Translations under genes and position numbers: made by a program
Shown: positions 55,832 through 64,000 of the stretch, in pieces
Layout: every line of letters begins with the position of its first letter
How positions within the stretch are numbered: the stretch's first letter is position 1
The notes under the pieces: model-generated
Told to the model about the DNA's origin: nothing
Databases searched by the model: none
What the model saw: the letters and a program-made list of their open reading frames with translations, nothing else
NCBI RefSeq assembly: GCF_013488225.1
Contig: NZ_CP041238.1
Location: 521,501 to 585,500, forward strand
DNA length: 64,000 bases
Direction of reading: 5' to 3'
From: Sinorhizobium mexicanum
GTDB lineage: Bacteria; Pseudomonadota; Alphaproteobacteria; Rhizobiales; Rhizobiaceae

Positions 55832-57544
55832 ATGGCCATTTTACCCGATTTCGGTGCGGCGAGCTTCATTCCCGGAGCGCCGATCGACAACCCCTACCTC
55901 CCGCTAATCCCCGGTCACGTCTTGAGTTACAGCGGCGATGAGACCGATCCCGATACCGGAGAGGTCACGACGGAGCGCAACGACGTCTTTACTACCTCTG
56001 CGACATTCGATGTCCGTGGAGTCAGCACGTCGGTGATCCGCGACACAGTCTACGAGGACGACGTGATTCTTGAGGACACCTTCGATTGGTATGCCCAGGA
56101 TACTGCCGGCAATGTCTGGTACTTCGGCGAGACCGTCGTCAATTACGAGTACGACGACGACGGCAGTTTCATCGGCGTCAATCATGACGGCCAGTGGTCG
56201 GCCGATGATCCCGGCAACCAGCCGGGCTGGGCCATGAAGGCGACCCCGGAATTCGGTACGGCCTATTATCAAGAATTCGCGCCGGGCATCGCGGAGGACG
56301 AAAGTATCCTCGCGGAGATCGGGCTCAGCATGAAGACGCTCTTGGGGAAATTCGAGGACGTGATCAAAACGATCGACAGTTCCGCCCTGTCCACCGGCGC
56401 CGAGTTCAAATATTACGCACCCGGCGTGGGCGAAATCGCCGAGCTTGAGTTGGCGCCCGACGGCAGTATCACGTCGAAAGCCGATCTTTACCGACAAGGC
56501 GTGGTCGGCGTCCCGGATGACGATACGGACGACGTCACGCCTGCTTTGGCTTCGCTTCACGAAGGAAAGGAGGTAAAGGATCTCCCCGACGTACGTGACC
56601 TTGATTTGGCGAACTTCACCGGGACCGGGACGACGAAGCAGGTGACGGTGCTCGGCGGCTCCACCGACAGCGCAGATGCGCTCGGCGCCTATTTCGTCGA
56701 CGCGGCGACCGGAGCCACAAGCGAAGCGAGCATACTCGTGGCGGATCTATCGAGTGCCTCAAACGGTGACTCGGTGGCTGTCGACGTTCCGGAAGGCCAG
56801 ACCCTGTGCCTGTTCCTGGTGCGCGGCGTCGACGAGACCGGCGTCGATGTGGAGCAGTATGCCGATGGCGGGCTGCATCTTCAAAACCTGCTGACCGGCG
56901 CGCCGGCGAGCATCAGGGACCTCTTTGCCCCCACCGTCATGGACGATGCCGGCAACATCCTGCCGATCCAGCCCTTGAGCGCGCTCGGGGCCGATGACGG
57001 TACAAATCTGCTGAACCCTGCCGGCAGCATGCAGGCGATCGGGCTCTCCTCGAAGGTACCGGGCACGGCCGGGATCGACATCATCGGCTTCGAAGACCGA
57101 TTGAACACCAGTCCCGACTATGACGGCGATTTCAACGACGCGATCGTCGCGGTCAGCGACGCGCCGATCGCGTCCGAGACGCTCGGCCAGCTCATTCGCG
57201 AAGCCGGAGGCGCAAAGCCCGGAGCAGCAGGCGGCGCTCAATCGGTCAGCGCTAGCACAAATGACCTCCCAGCCGGCGATCAGGCTACGGATCAGGCTGG
57301 AGACCAGGTCGGAGATTGGCTGACCGGTGACACTTTCCAGTTCGCCGACACGGCACCGTATGAGAAGCGGACCGCCGATTCCGACTTCGGATGGGGGCAT
57401 TTGGTCGTGGCCGGGGATTGGGCCTTTTCTTGCGGAGAACGCGTCCACGATGATTGGCTCGGCGATTGGGTCGTCGCGGGCGACGTCGATGCCGCAGCTC
57501 CCGGCGCCGCCTCGCTGAGTGCCGATGGTTTCTTCTTTGCCTGA
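55832..57544 (+). CDS. DUF4114 domain protein, probable non-classical secretion substrate
   Basis: A 570-residue acidic protein (many D/E/G/T) with no signal peptide. Residues about 15-230 form an uncharacterised domain (PIDNPYLPLIPGHVLSYSGD, DWYAQDTAGNVWYFGE, EFKYYAPGVGEIAELEL). About 260-455 is a DUF4114 region with IIGFEDRLNTSPDYDGDFND. The C-terminus (WLTGDTFQFADTAPYEK to SLSADGFFFA) is acidic and ends in hydrophobic residues, as in type I secretion substrates, but there are no RTX nonapeptides. GGAGG at 55820-55824 precedes ATG 55832. Other DUF4114 proteins are often exported. Confidence 0.8.
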   Translation: MAILPDFGAASFIPGAPIDNPYLPLIPGHVLSYSGDETDPDTGEVTTERNDVFTTSATFDVRGVSTSVIRDTVYEDDVILEDTFDWYAQDTAGNVWYFGETVVNYEYDDDGSFIGVNHDGQWSADDPGNQPGWAMKATPEFGTAYYQEFAPGIAEDESILAEIGLSMKTLLGKFEDVIKTIDSSALSTGAEFKYYAPGVGEIAELELAPDGSITSKADLYRQGVVGVPDDDTDDVTPALASLHEGKEVKDLPDVRDLDLANFTGTGTTKQVTVLGGSTDSADALGAYFVDAATGATSEASILVADLSSASNGDSVAVDVPEGQTLCLFLVRGVDETGVDVEQYADGGLHLQNLLTGAPASIRDLFAPTVMDDAGNILPIQPLSALGADDGTNLLNPAGSMQAIGLSSKVPGTAGIDIIGFEDRLNTSPDYDGDFNDAIVAVSDAPIASETLGQLIREAGGAKPGAAGGAQSVSASTNDLPAGDQATDQAGDQVGDWLTGDTFQFADTAPYEKRTADSDFGWGHLVVAGDWAFSCGERVHDDWLGDWVVAGDVDAAAPGAASLSADGFFFA

Positions 57545-57549
57545 GCGGC

Positions 57550-57594
57550 ATTTTGCGCCCGTCTGTTGCGGAACCCGGCTCGCGGGCGCAAAAT
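57550..57594 (+). terminator. hairpin after DUF4114 gene
   Basis: ATTTTGCGCCCG (57550-57561) pairs with CGGGCGCAAAAT (57583-57594), 5 bases past the stop. The 21-base loop makes it a modest terminator. Confidence 0.55.
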
Positions 57595-57652
57595 CTCGAT
57601 GGCACAGCAAGTTTGCGGGATGCCGCCGTAATGTGAGCTGGGGAGACGAACC

Positions 57653-58261
57653 ATGGATTGGACCAGGGGACGTGGCCGGCAGATCCTTATCGCAGGTGCG
57701 GTATCGGCATTCGCACTGTTGCTCGGCCTTGAGTTCGTGAAAGAGGAGGAGGAACTAACAATCGCAGAACTGCTGACGGAGGCGGTGAGCATCGCGCTTC
57801 TCGTCGGATGCTCTGCCTGCGTGGCACTGCTTTCTTCGCGCCTTCGCGAACAGGAAGCAGGCAACCTCGATCTGCGCGACAAGGTCGCGCGTATACGTGA
57901 AAGCAACGCCCAATGGCGCGCCGACCTGGCCGACCATTTTCAGGAACTCGGCGCCGCCATCCAGCGCCAGTTCGCCGCCTGGGGCTGCACCCAGGCGGAG
58001 CAGGAGGTCGGCTTGCTGCTGCTCAAGGGCTTCAGCCACAAGGAGATCGCGCGGATCCGGGGCGCAAGCGAAGCGACAATTCGCCAGCAGGCGACCTCGG
58101 TTTACCACAAGGCCGAGCTCTCGGGCCGCGCCGCGCTCTCCGCCTATTTCCTGGAGGAGTTGCTGATGCCACCGGGGCCGACATCTGCGTCTCCCGCCCA
58201 TGGCGACGGCTTTGCTCGTCCGGAAATTTCGAATGCCGCTGGCCGCACCAGCCCGGGCTGA
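57653..58261 (+). CDS. membrane-tethered LuxR-type HTH regulator
   Basis: A 202-residue protein with two N-terminal membrane helices (about 10-27, ILIAGAVSAFALLLGLEF, and 43-62, AVSIALLVGCSACVALLSSR). A coiled-coil-like linker (about 63-100) leads to a C-terminal LuxR-type HTH (about 105-165, TQAEQEVGLLLLKGFSHKEI, ASEATIRQQATSVYHKAELS). There is no receiver or autoinducer domain, so the signal would come through the membrane. GGGGAGA precedes ATG 57653. It lies 108 bases after the DUF4114 gene. Confidence 0.85.
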   Translation: MDWTRGRGRQILIAGAVSAFALLLGLEFVKEEEELTIAELLTEAVSIALLVGCSACVALLSSRLREQEAGNLDLRDKVARIRESNAQWRADLADHFQELGAAIQRQFAAWGCTQAEQEVGLLLLKGFSHKEIARIRGASEATIRQQATSVYHKAELSGRAALSAYFLEELLMPPGPTSASPAHGDGFARPEISNAAGRTSPG

Positions 58262-58396
58262 ACGCGGCACCGCGCGCCCTCGCGGCGGTCTCATGATGAT
58301 CGGCTACCGTAGTCCCTCAGCGCTCGGGCTCTCGATGGCGTTCATCGCCCCATCAACGCCGGTATCGATTTGCAATCGCCTCGCAATTTCAATGGT

Positions 58397-59074
58397 CTAC
58401 CAGACAAAGGGAATCAGGCGATGGCGAACGCGCGCCGCATAGGCGTCATATCCGGCAAGGCCAGTCCGCAGCGCCTTTTCCTCAATGCCGATGCGAACAG
58501 CGAGCAGCAGTGCGAACAGAACCACCGCCACGAGCCCCCACCATGAGCCGAGGAGCAGCGACGTTCCCGCAAGGTAGAGGAGGCCGCCGGCATAGAGGGG
58601 ATGGCGAACGTAGCGGTAGGGCCCGGCGGTGACCACCCTTTGTCCCCGTTCCCTCTGGACCTTGACGACCGGCGCCGCGAAGCTGTTTTCCCGGAATGTC
58701 CAATAATTCAGCCAGATGGAAAGCAGGAGGATCAACGCGCCGACGCCCTGTACCCATTGCGGCACCGACGACCAGCCGAACCGCACCGCATCGAGCGCCA
58801 TGAACGCGAAGGAGCCGAACAGGAACAGAAAGATGATCGTGAGCAGCACTTTGTCCGCGAAAGGTTGGCCTTTCTGAATCGGCGCCGACAGCCGTTCCTT
58901 GAGAAGTGCCGGATCATGCCGCGCGAGCGATAGTCCGGCGATCAGGGAGACCGCCAGCATCAACGCGACGTAAACCCACCCGGCCGGCCAGGCGACGGTT
59001 CCGGCGGATGCAAAGAGCACAGCTCCGATGATTGCCAACCAGATGACGGTTTGCACGATCAGTCTGACGATCAT
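58397..59074 (-). CDS. isoprenylcysteine carboxyl methyltransferase-like (ICMT/PEMT) membrane protein
   Basis: About 225 residues with five predicted helices. The SAM-binding signature of the ICMT family is intact: VVTAGPYRYVRHPLYAGGLL (about 145-165) and EEKALRTGLAGYDAYAARVR near the end. Bacterial members methylate unknown lipids or small molecules. GGAG precedes ATG 59074; GTG 59080 is also possible. Confidence 0.85.
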   Translation of the reverse strand: MIVRLIVQTVIWLAIIGAVLFASAGTVAWPAGWVYVALMLAVSLIAGLSLARHDPALLKERLSAPIQKGQPFADKVLLTIIFLFLFGSFAFMALDAVRFGWSSVPQWVQGVGALILLLSIWLNYWTFRENSFAAPVVKVQRERGQRVVTAGPYRYVRHPLYAGGLLYLAGTSLLLGSWWGLVAVVLFALLLAVRIGIEEKALRTGLAGYDAYAARVRHRLIPFVW

Positions 59075-59394
59075 GGGCACGCTCCAGGTGGTCGGGGACG
59101 CCCACAGCGCCGCGCGTCCAACCAGACGCGCTAAGCTCGCTGCGGCAGCGTTTCAGGTAGCGCAGCCGCTCGCAACCGCAACCCTCCATTGTGCGACCTG
59201 CACAGTGGAGGGACTTTTCCATCGACACTCGTTCTCGACAAGTTCGAAATCTGCCATGCGACGGGCCCAAACGCGGCCGCGATGGCAGCTCGCCCTCACG
59301 CTGTCGTGTGCAGTCGCTCCTTAACAACCCTTTGCTCGATCCCCATATAGATTGGAGTGCTTCCCGACACCCATCCGCCGGGAAGGAGGGTTTT
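59075..59394. other. 320-base gap with a repeat fragment, a hairpin and a start region for a small gene
   Basis: A fragment of RIME-like sequence (cagcgccgcgcgtc..gacgcgc, about 59105-59131), a hairpin at 59182-59212, and an upstream region leading to the 28-residue ORF at 59395. No larger gene is supported. Confidence 0.5.
59182..59212. promoter_or_regulatory. two-part hairpin upstream of miniprotein gene
   Basis: CCCTCCA (59182-59188) pairs with TGGAGGG (59206-59212) and, inside it, TGTGC (59190-59194) pairs with GCACA (59200-59204). Followed by acttttcc. It could be a terminator or the end of a small RNA. Confidence 0.45.
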
Positions 59395-59481
59395 ATGTAT
59401 CGCTACATGATGAAGGAACTCATGGTCGTCATCGTCGGGCTGGCTGTCTTCTCGACGTTGATCCTGCTTTTCCTTCTGTAG
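59395..59481 (+). CDS. 28-residue single-span membrane miniprotein, hypothetical
   Basis: A complete ORF with an almost ideal ribosome binding site, AAGGAGGG at 59383-59390, four bases before ATG 59395. The product begins MYRYMMKELM and continues as one hydrophobic helix (VVIVGLAVFSTLILLFLL) to the C-terminus. It looks like a small inner-membrane protein of the CydX/KdpF size class, but no homologue is recognised. Only 20 bases separate its stop from the end of convergent DUF1810. The strong start signal is the main support. Confidence 0.6.
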   Translation: MYRYMMKELMVVIVGLAVFSTLILLFLL

Positions 59482-59501
59482 ATATGGTGAAGACCCCGGC
59501 G

Positions 59502-59930
59502 TCAGCCTTTGCCGAGCTTTTCAAGCGTTCTCGGATCCCTTTCCCCGTCGAAATAGCGGTCGAGCGCCCTTGCGAAGACGCCGACCGTCGGCGCGGCCCT
59601 TTCGAACAGCGTCATGGATGAGCGAAACTTGAGGTCGTCCGGCCGCCCGAAAATCTCGAGCGCGGATCGGCCCTGAACGGCATTGACCGCCGCCGTGCAT
59701 TCGAGAATGCGGTGGCCAAGGAGCGGATGTCGCAGATAGGCACGCGTCTCGTCCAGGTTCGCAAGCGCATAATATTGTGCCGTCGGTGAATGGCCGAGGC
59801 CCTCGATCTGCGGAAAGATGAACCACATCCAATGGGTTCGCTTGGCGCCGGCGGTGAGTTCCGCGAGCGCGGCGCGATACGTGCTTTCCTGCGCTTTTAC
59901 GAAGCGCTCAAGATCGAAGGCCTCTTGCAT
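59502..59930 (-). CDS. DUF1810 family protein
   Basis: A 142-residue protein matching DUF1810: DLERFVKAQESTYRAALAEL, HWMWFIFPQIEGLGHSPTAQ, ILECTAAVNAVQGRSALEIF and DDLKFRSSMTLF. Some related YbiA/DUF1768 and DUF1810 proteins act on nucleotides, but the function here is unknown. It follows the aldo/keto reductase gene by 41 bases on the same strand. Confidence 0.88.
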   Translation of the reverse strand: MQEAFDLERFVKAQESTYRAALAELTAGAKRTHWMWFIFPQIEGLGHSPTAQYYALANLDETRAYLRHPLLGHRILECTAAVNAVQGRSALEIFGRPDDLKFRSSMTLFERAAPTVGVFARALDRYFDGERDPRTLEKLGKG

Positions 59931-59971
59931 CGCTGCCTTCCTTCCGACACCCCCGCGAAGCGCCGGTCACC

Positions 59972-60958
59972 CTACCATCTGTGATGAACATGAACCTTGA
60001 TCAGCCGCTCGTAAAGCGCGGCGATCGCGGCCATGGTCGTATCGTCCAGTGCCGGGAGCGCGCTTGCTGCGGCGTTCGACTGCGCCTGCGCCTCGTTGCG
60101 GGCGCCCGGGATCACGACCGAAACGGCCGCCTGCTCCAGGATCCAGCGAAGCGCGAACTGGGCCATCGGCACGTTGGACGGCACCAGCGCGCGCAACTTT
60201 TCCACCGCTTCGAGCGCCACGTCGAAAGGCACGCCGGCGAAGGTTTCACCGACATCGAAGGCTTCGCCGTGGCGGTTGAAATTGCGGTGGTCGTCAGCCG
60301 CGAAAACCGTATCCTTGCCGATCTTGCCCGTAAGCAGGCCGGAGGCGAGGGGAACGCGCACGATGACACCGACATTTTTCTTCCGTGCCTCGGTGAAGAA
60401 CAATTCCTGCGGGCGCTGGCGGAAGATGTTGTAGATGATCTGAACCGTCGCGACGCACGGATATTCAATCGCCTTCAGCGCCTCCTCGACCTTTTCGACC
60501 GAGACACCGTAGTGGCGGATCTTGCCCTTGGCGACCAGCCGATCGAGCGCCTCGAAGACATCCGGATGATAATAGACCTCCGTCGGCGGGCAGTGGAGCT
60601 GCACCAGATCGAGCGCATCGACGCCGAGATTCTTCAGGCTGCGGTCAATGAATGCCTCGATATTGGCGGCCGTATAGCCGTGGGCGACATGCGGATTGAG
60701 CCGTCGGCCGGCCTTGGTGGCAACGAACGGCTTTTGTCCGCCGCGTTCCTTCAGCACTGCCGCAATGATCTTTTCCGAACGCCCGTCGCCATAGACGTCT
60801 GCCGTGTCGATGAAGGTGACGCCGCTGTCGAGCGCGGCGTGAAGCGCGCGCTTGCCGTCCTCTTCGCTGACGTCGCCCCAAGCGCCGCCGATCTGCCAGG
60901 CGCCAAAGCCGATTTCCGAAATCGCTGCGCCCGTTCGTCCCAAAACTCTCGTTTTCAT
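59972..60958 (-). CDS. aldo/keto reductase
   Basis: A 328-residue NADPH-dependent TIM-barrel oxidoreductase. The catalytic tetrad is visible: Asp and Tyr in FIDTADVYGDGRSE, Lys in FVATKAGRRL and His in LVQLHCPPTEVYY. AGGAC precedes ATG 60958. The substrate is unknown. It is followed closely by DUF1810; YigZ precedes it with a 65-base gap. Confidence 0.9.
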   Translation of the reverse strand: MKTRVLGRTGAAISEIGFGAWQIGGAWGDVSEEDGKRALHAALDSGVTFIDTADVYGDGRSEKIIAAVLKERGGQKPFVATKAGRRLNPHVAHGYTAANIEAFIDRSLKNLGVDALDLVQLHCPPTEVYYHPDVFEALDRLVAKGKIRHYGVSVEKVEEALKAIEYPCVATVQIIYNIFRQRPQELFFTEARKKNVGVIVRVPLASGLLTGKIGKDTVFAADDHRNFNRHGEAFDVGETFAGVPFDVALEAVEKLRALVPSNVPMAQFALRWILEQAAVSVVIPGARNEAQAQSNAAASALPALDDTTMAAIAALYERLIKVHVHHRW

Positions 60959-61023
60959 TTCGATGTCCTCGTCCTGTTCTGCGTCGGCGTGATTTCTATG
61001 ATGATTGCGGCGCGTTCGGAAGC

Positions 61024-61608
61024 TCAGTCTTCGAGCGAGGCGAACGCCTTGCCGCGACTGAGATCGGTAACGAGGACGAGGATCTCCGCCGCGATGTCCT
61101 TGCGCATCTCGGCCGTCAGGACCGCCCCTGTATCCGTGAATGTTTCTCCCACGACGGCTACGCCACGGGCCGCCAGCCGCGCCTTGATCAGGGCAAGATC
61201 GGCAAAGTCGCAGGCGATCGTGGCGCGCTGCGTGTCGACGAGTTCCACCTTTTCGGCTGCCCTCAGGCAGAGTGCCGCAGTGCCGCCATAGGCGCGGATC
61301 AGCCCGCCGCTTCCAAGCAGGACGCCGCCGAACCACCGGGTGACGACGACCGCGACGCGATCGAGCGATTGGCCGTCGATCGCCGCAAGGATAGGCTTGC
61401 CCGCCGTGCCGCTGGGCTCCCCATCGTCGCTGAACCGATAGGTCTGGCCGATGCGCCAGGCCCAGCAATTGTGATTGGCGGTCGAGTCGGAATGCGCTGC
61501 CAGAAAGGCCTTTGCCGATTGCTCGTCCTCGATCGCGCCGGCGATCGCCAGGAACCGGCTTTTCTTGATTTCCTGTGTCGAGGTCTCGATGCGCTGGAGC
61601 GTGAACAT
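61024..61608 (-). CDS. YigZ/IMPACT family protein
   Basis: A 194-residue UPF0029 protein. The N-terminal IMPACT domain shows IKKSRFLAIAGAIEDEQSAK, NCWAWRIGQTYRFSDDGEPS and GLIRAYGGTAALCL. The C-terminal DUF1949 domain shows ERATIACDFADLALIKARLA-like sequence. Bacterial YigZ is thought to bind nucleic acids or ribosomes. Confidence 0.9.
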   Translation of the reverse strand: MFTLQRIETSTQEIKKSRFLAIAGAIEDEQSAKAFLAAHSDSTANHNCWAWRIGQTYRFSDDGEPSGTAGKPILAAIDGQSLDRVAVVVTRWFGGVLLGSGGLIRAYGGTAALCLRAAEKVELVDTQRATIACDFADLALIKARLAARGVAVVGETFTDTGAVLTAEMRKDIAAEILVLVTDLSRGKAFASLED

Positions 61609-61715
61609 CCGCTGCTTCCGTTTTTCAGGCGGTGATAGCGGATTGGTAATGCTTCGTCATCTGTCATGGCCCCTCATCCGCCTGCCGGCACCTTCTCCTC
61701 GCAGGCGGGGAGAAG

Positions 61716-61777
61716 GGGCTTGCGGCACCGCCTCGTTCCTCACAAAGGGCTTGCGGCACCGCCTCGTTCCTCACAAA
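61716..61777. repeat. 31-base tandem duplication
   Basis: The unit gggcttgcggcaccgcctcg followed by ttcctcacaaa occurs twice in exact tandem (61716-61746, 61747-61777). It lies between putA and yigZ. Confidence 0.9.
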
Positions 61778-61812
61778 GGTGGTACGAATGATGCGTCGGC
61801 GTGAGGCACGTT

Positions 61813-61838
61813 CCCTCTCCCCGCGAGCGGGGAGAGGG
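61813..61838. repeat. ccctctcccc palindrome after putA
   Basis: CCCTCTCCCCG (61813-61823) pairs with CGGGGAGAGGG (61828-61838). It is 28 bases beyond the putA stop. A common rhizobial palindrome that may also terminate putA. Confidence 0.65.
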
Positions 61839-61865
61839 CTAGGGTGAGGGGCAAATCGATGCTCC

Positions 61866-64000
61866 TTAGCCGATCGCCATCAGGCTGGCGTTGCCGCCGG
61901 CGGCGGCAGTGTTGATGGAGGTCGAAACCTCTTCCAGGAGCCAGTTGAGGCAATAGGCGTCGGGGTTGCGAGCGATCTCTTCTTTCGAAGCAGCCTGGAC
62001 GAGCACCAGCGGACCGGGCAGCGCCGCGATCGCCTTGTTGACGACGCGGATGCGTTCGGCGTCGCCCTCGACGAGGGCGCCGGCGAAGGGGCCGTCCGCG
62101 GCCCAGTCCTTCGACCAGGAGACGCGCAACGCGACGCCATGCGGAAGGTCCTTGAGCGAAGGCTGCAAGCCGGAGGCGGCGTCGATGACGACGCTGTTGC
62201 CGGTCGCCAGCGCTGCGGCGAGCTGGTGGTAGAGACCCGTCTCGGTCTGCGGCACGAGCAGGACCCGGCCGCGCGGGTGGAGTGCGTAAAGATTGCGCTC
62301 ACCGACCGGACCCGGCAGCTCCAGCGCGAGCCCGAGTGCCGAGGTGCTGCCGGCGTTGCGCGCTGCGTCCGCTTCGGTCTTTGCGTCACGGCCATCGAGC
62401 CACTTGGCGAAGTCGAGGAGGGCAGGGTCCGTATGAATGGAGCTGTGCTGTGGCGGCACTGGCGCGGTCGTTACCAGCCGGCCGAGATAGAGCGGGCCGC
62501 CCGCCTTCGGACCGGTGCCGGAAAGGCCGCGTCCGCCGAAGGGTTGCACACCGACGACGGCGCCGATGATATTGCGGTTGACGTAGAGATTGCCGGCCTT
62601 CACGCGGCTCGTCACATGCGCGATCGTTTCGTCGAGGCGCGTGTGGAGGCCGAAGGTCAGGCCATAGCCGGTGGCGTTGATGTCATCGACCAGCCGGTCG
62701 AGATCCTCGCGGCGGTACCGGATGACGTGCAGCACCGGCCCGAATACCTCACGCTTGAGATCGGAGAGTTTCTGAAGCTCGATGATCGTCGGCGGCACGA
62801 AGGTGCCCTGATCCGTCTCGGCGGCAAGACCGATCTGCTCCACCTTGCGGCCGAGCCCGCGCATCGCGTCGATGTGCTTTTCGATGATGCCTTTCGCCTC
62901 GGCGGTGATGACCGGACCGACATCGACGGAAAGCCGGTCGGTGCGGCCGATGTTGAGTTCGTGCAGCGCACCCTTCAGCATGGCAAGCGTGCGATCGGCG
63001 ACGTCCTCCTGCAGGCAGAGCACGCGCAGTGCCGAGCAGCGCTGGCCGGCGCTGTCGAAGGCCGATGCGATCACGTCGCCGACCACCTGTTCGGCAAGCG
63101 CCGAGGAATCGACGATCAACGCGTTCTGCCCGCCGGTCTCGGCGATCAGCGGGATCGGTCGTCCGGCAGGCGAAAGCCGGTCGGAAAGTTGCGCCTGAAT
63201 GAGCCGCGCGACCTCCGTCGAGCCGGTGAACATCACTCCGGCGATCTCCGAGGCGGCGACCAGCACCGCGCCGACGCGGCCGTCGCCGGGCAGGAGCTGC
63301 AGCACGTTGGCCGGAATGCCCGCCTCGTGCAGGAGGCGCACGCCTTCGGCCGCGATCAGCGGCGTTTCCTCAGCGGGCTTGGCAAGCACCGGATTGCCCG
63401 CGACGAGCGCAGCGGCGATCTGGCCGGTGAAGATTGCCAGCGGGAAGTTCCAGGGGCTGATGCAGACGATCGGGCCGAGAGGCCTGTGGGCCGGGCCGAG
63501 CGTGCGGCGCGTCTGTTCGGCGTAGTAGCGCAGGAAGTCGATTGCCTCGCGCACTTCGGCGATCGCGTTCGGCAGCGACTTGCCGGCCTCGCGGGCGATA
63601 AGTCCGAGCAGCGTCGGCATGCGCGCCTGCATCAGGTCGGCCGCGCGGTCGAGGCAGGCGGCCCGTTCCGCTGGAGCAACGGCGGCCCACGCTTCGGCAG
63701 CCTCGAGCGCAAGGCGGGCCGCGCGCTTGGCGTCCTCGTCCGACGTTTCCGTCACCGAGCCGACGATATCACGGTGGTCGCCGGGATTGACGACCGGGCG
63801 GGTTTCGCCCGAGGCCGCGCCGGTCGCAAGCTGCGGAACGGAGGTCCAGGCAGTCGCGGCGCTTGCCTTCAATGCTTCCGTCAGCAATGCGAGACTGTCT
63901 TCATTCGAGAGATCGAGGCCGGCGGAATTGGTGCGGGCCTCGCCAAAGAGCTTGGCCGGAAAGGCGATCTGATCGTGCTTCGCGCCGACCACCGGCATGG
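61866..64000 (-). CDS. putA: bifunctional proline dehydrogenase/P5C dehydrogenase PutA, C-terminal part
   Basis: The frame runs off the right edge, so the N-terminal proline dehydrogenase region is outside. The visible about 710 residues are the glutamate-semialdehyde dehydrogenase domain: NAD region [20 protein letters not shown], catalytic Glu in [11 protein letters not shown] and catalytic Cys in [16 protein letters not shown], then [20 protein letters not shown]. The extra C-terminal region (about the last 200 residues) marks the long PutA type. Converts P5C to glutamate. Confidence 0.95.
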   Translation of the reverse strand, partial: MPVVGAKHDQIAFPAKLFGEARTNSAGLDLSNEDSLALLTEALKASAATAWTSVPQLATGAASGETRPVVNPGDHRDIVGSVTETSDEDAKRAARLALEAAEAWAAVAPAERAACLDRAADLMQARMPTLLGLIAREAGKSLPNAIAEVREAIDFLRYYAEQTRRTLGPAHRPLGPIVCISPWNFPLAIFTGQIAAALVAGNPVLAKPAEETPLIAAEGVRLLHEAGIPANVLQLLPGDGRVGAVLVAASEIAGVMFTGSTEVARLIQAQLSDRLSPAGRPIPLIAETGGQNALIVDSSALAEQVVGDVIASAFDSAGQRCSALRVLCLQEDVADRTLAMLKGALHELNIGRTDRLSVDVGPVITAEAKGIIEKHIDAMRGLGRKVEQIGLAAETDQGTFVPPTIIELQKLSDLKREVFGPVLHVIRYRREDLDRLVDDINATGYGLTFGLHTRLDETIAHVTSRVKAGNLYVNRNIIGAVVGVQPFGGRGLSGTGPKAGGPLYLGRLVTTAPVPPQHSSIHTDPALLDFAKWLDGRDAKTEADAARNAGSTSALGLALELPGPVGERNLYALHPRGRVLLVPQTETGLYHQLAAALATGNSVVIDAASGLQPSLKDLPHGVALRVSWSKDWAADGPFAGALVEGDAERIRVVNKAIAALPGPLVLVQAASKEEIARNPDAYCLNWLLEEVSTSINTAAAGGNASLMAIG

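Noticed and set aside
4764..63998. Regularly spaced repeats that might suggest a CRISPR array
   Set aside because: The repeats are dispersed, palindromic, about 105 bases long and separated by genes. There are no short direct repeats with unique spacers and no cas genes.

Overview
The window is a high-GC stretch of an alphaproteobacterial chromosome and reads as Sinorhizobium/Ensifer. Three things support this. The first is gene order: a CBS/CorC protein, lnt, an XRE regulator, metK, trmB, an hsp20-DUF1150 pair, a nucleoside hydrolase, an McpX-like chemoreceptor, rbsK, rmuC, def, fmt, truA and dapE. The second is the rhizobial set dapD-DUF805, argB, engB, yidC, rnpA, rpmH. The third is a dense population of short palindromic intergenic repeats of the RIME type. 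No database search was possible, so species level is not claimed.

Layout. 1-5.7 kb: envelope and methionine/SAM housekeeping genes. 5.6-17.2 kb: small heat-shock operon, nucleoside hydrolase, a large dCache chemoreceptor, ribokinase, rmuC, the def-fmt-truA block and dapE. 17.4-23.8 kb: an RND efflux operon headed by a catalytically degenerate esterase-like protein, with a divergent LysR gene. 24-28.5 kb: 1-Cys peroxiredoxin, DEAD-box helicase, DUF805 and dapD. 28.8-31.6 kb: a LOG-family gene followed by two abutting insertion sequences, IS630 type and IS5/IS427 type, whose transposases both need a frameshift. 31.6-36.9 kb: EF-hand protein, HAD nucleotidase, DMT exporter, ada, a PEP-mutase-like gene and argB. 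37-40 kb: ECF sigma factor, anti-sigma factor, fasciclin protein and Tat-exported MsrB. 40.3-45.1 kb: DUF1269, engB, a second DMT exporter and the yidC-rnpA-rpmH operon with a recognisable promoter. 45.5-51.8 kb: a second chemoreceptor, a VTT membrane protein paired with a MerA-like flavoenzyme, and an orphan histidine kinase. 51.9-54 kb: tRNA-Arg(ACG), a monooxygenase-like gene, and a divergent methyltransferase/HxlR pair. 54.2-58.3 kb: an accessory-looking locus with an outer-membrane barrel, a DUF4114 protein lacking a signal peptide, and a membrane-tethered LuxR regulator. 58.4-64 kb: an ICMT-like enzyme, a 28-residue membrane miniprotein, DUF1810, an aldo/keto reductase, YigZ and the C-terminal part of putA.

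Most genes are ordinary chromosomal backbone. The least explained items are the 54-58 kb locus, the miniprotein at 59.4 kb, the dead esterase in the efflux operon, and the repeat mosaics that fill many of the gaps.
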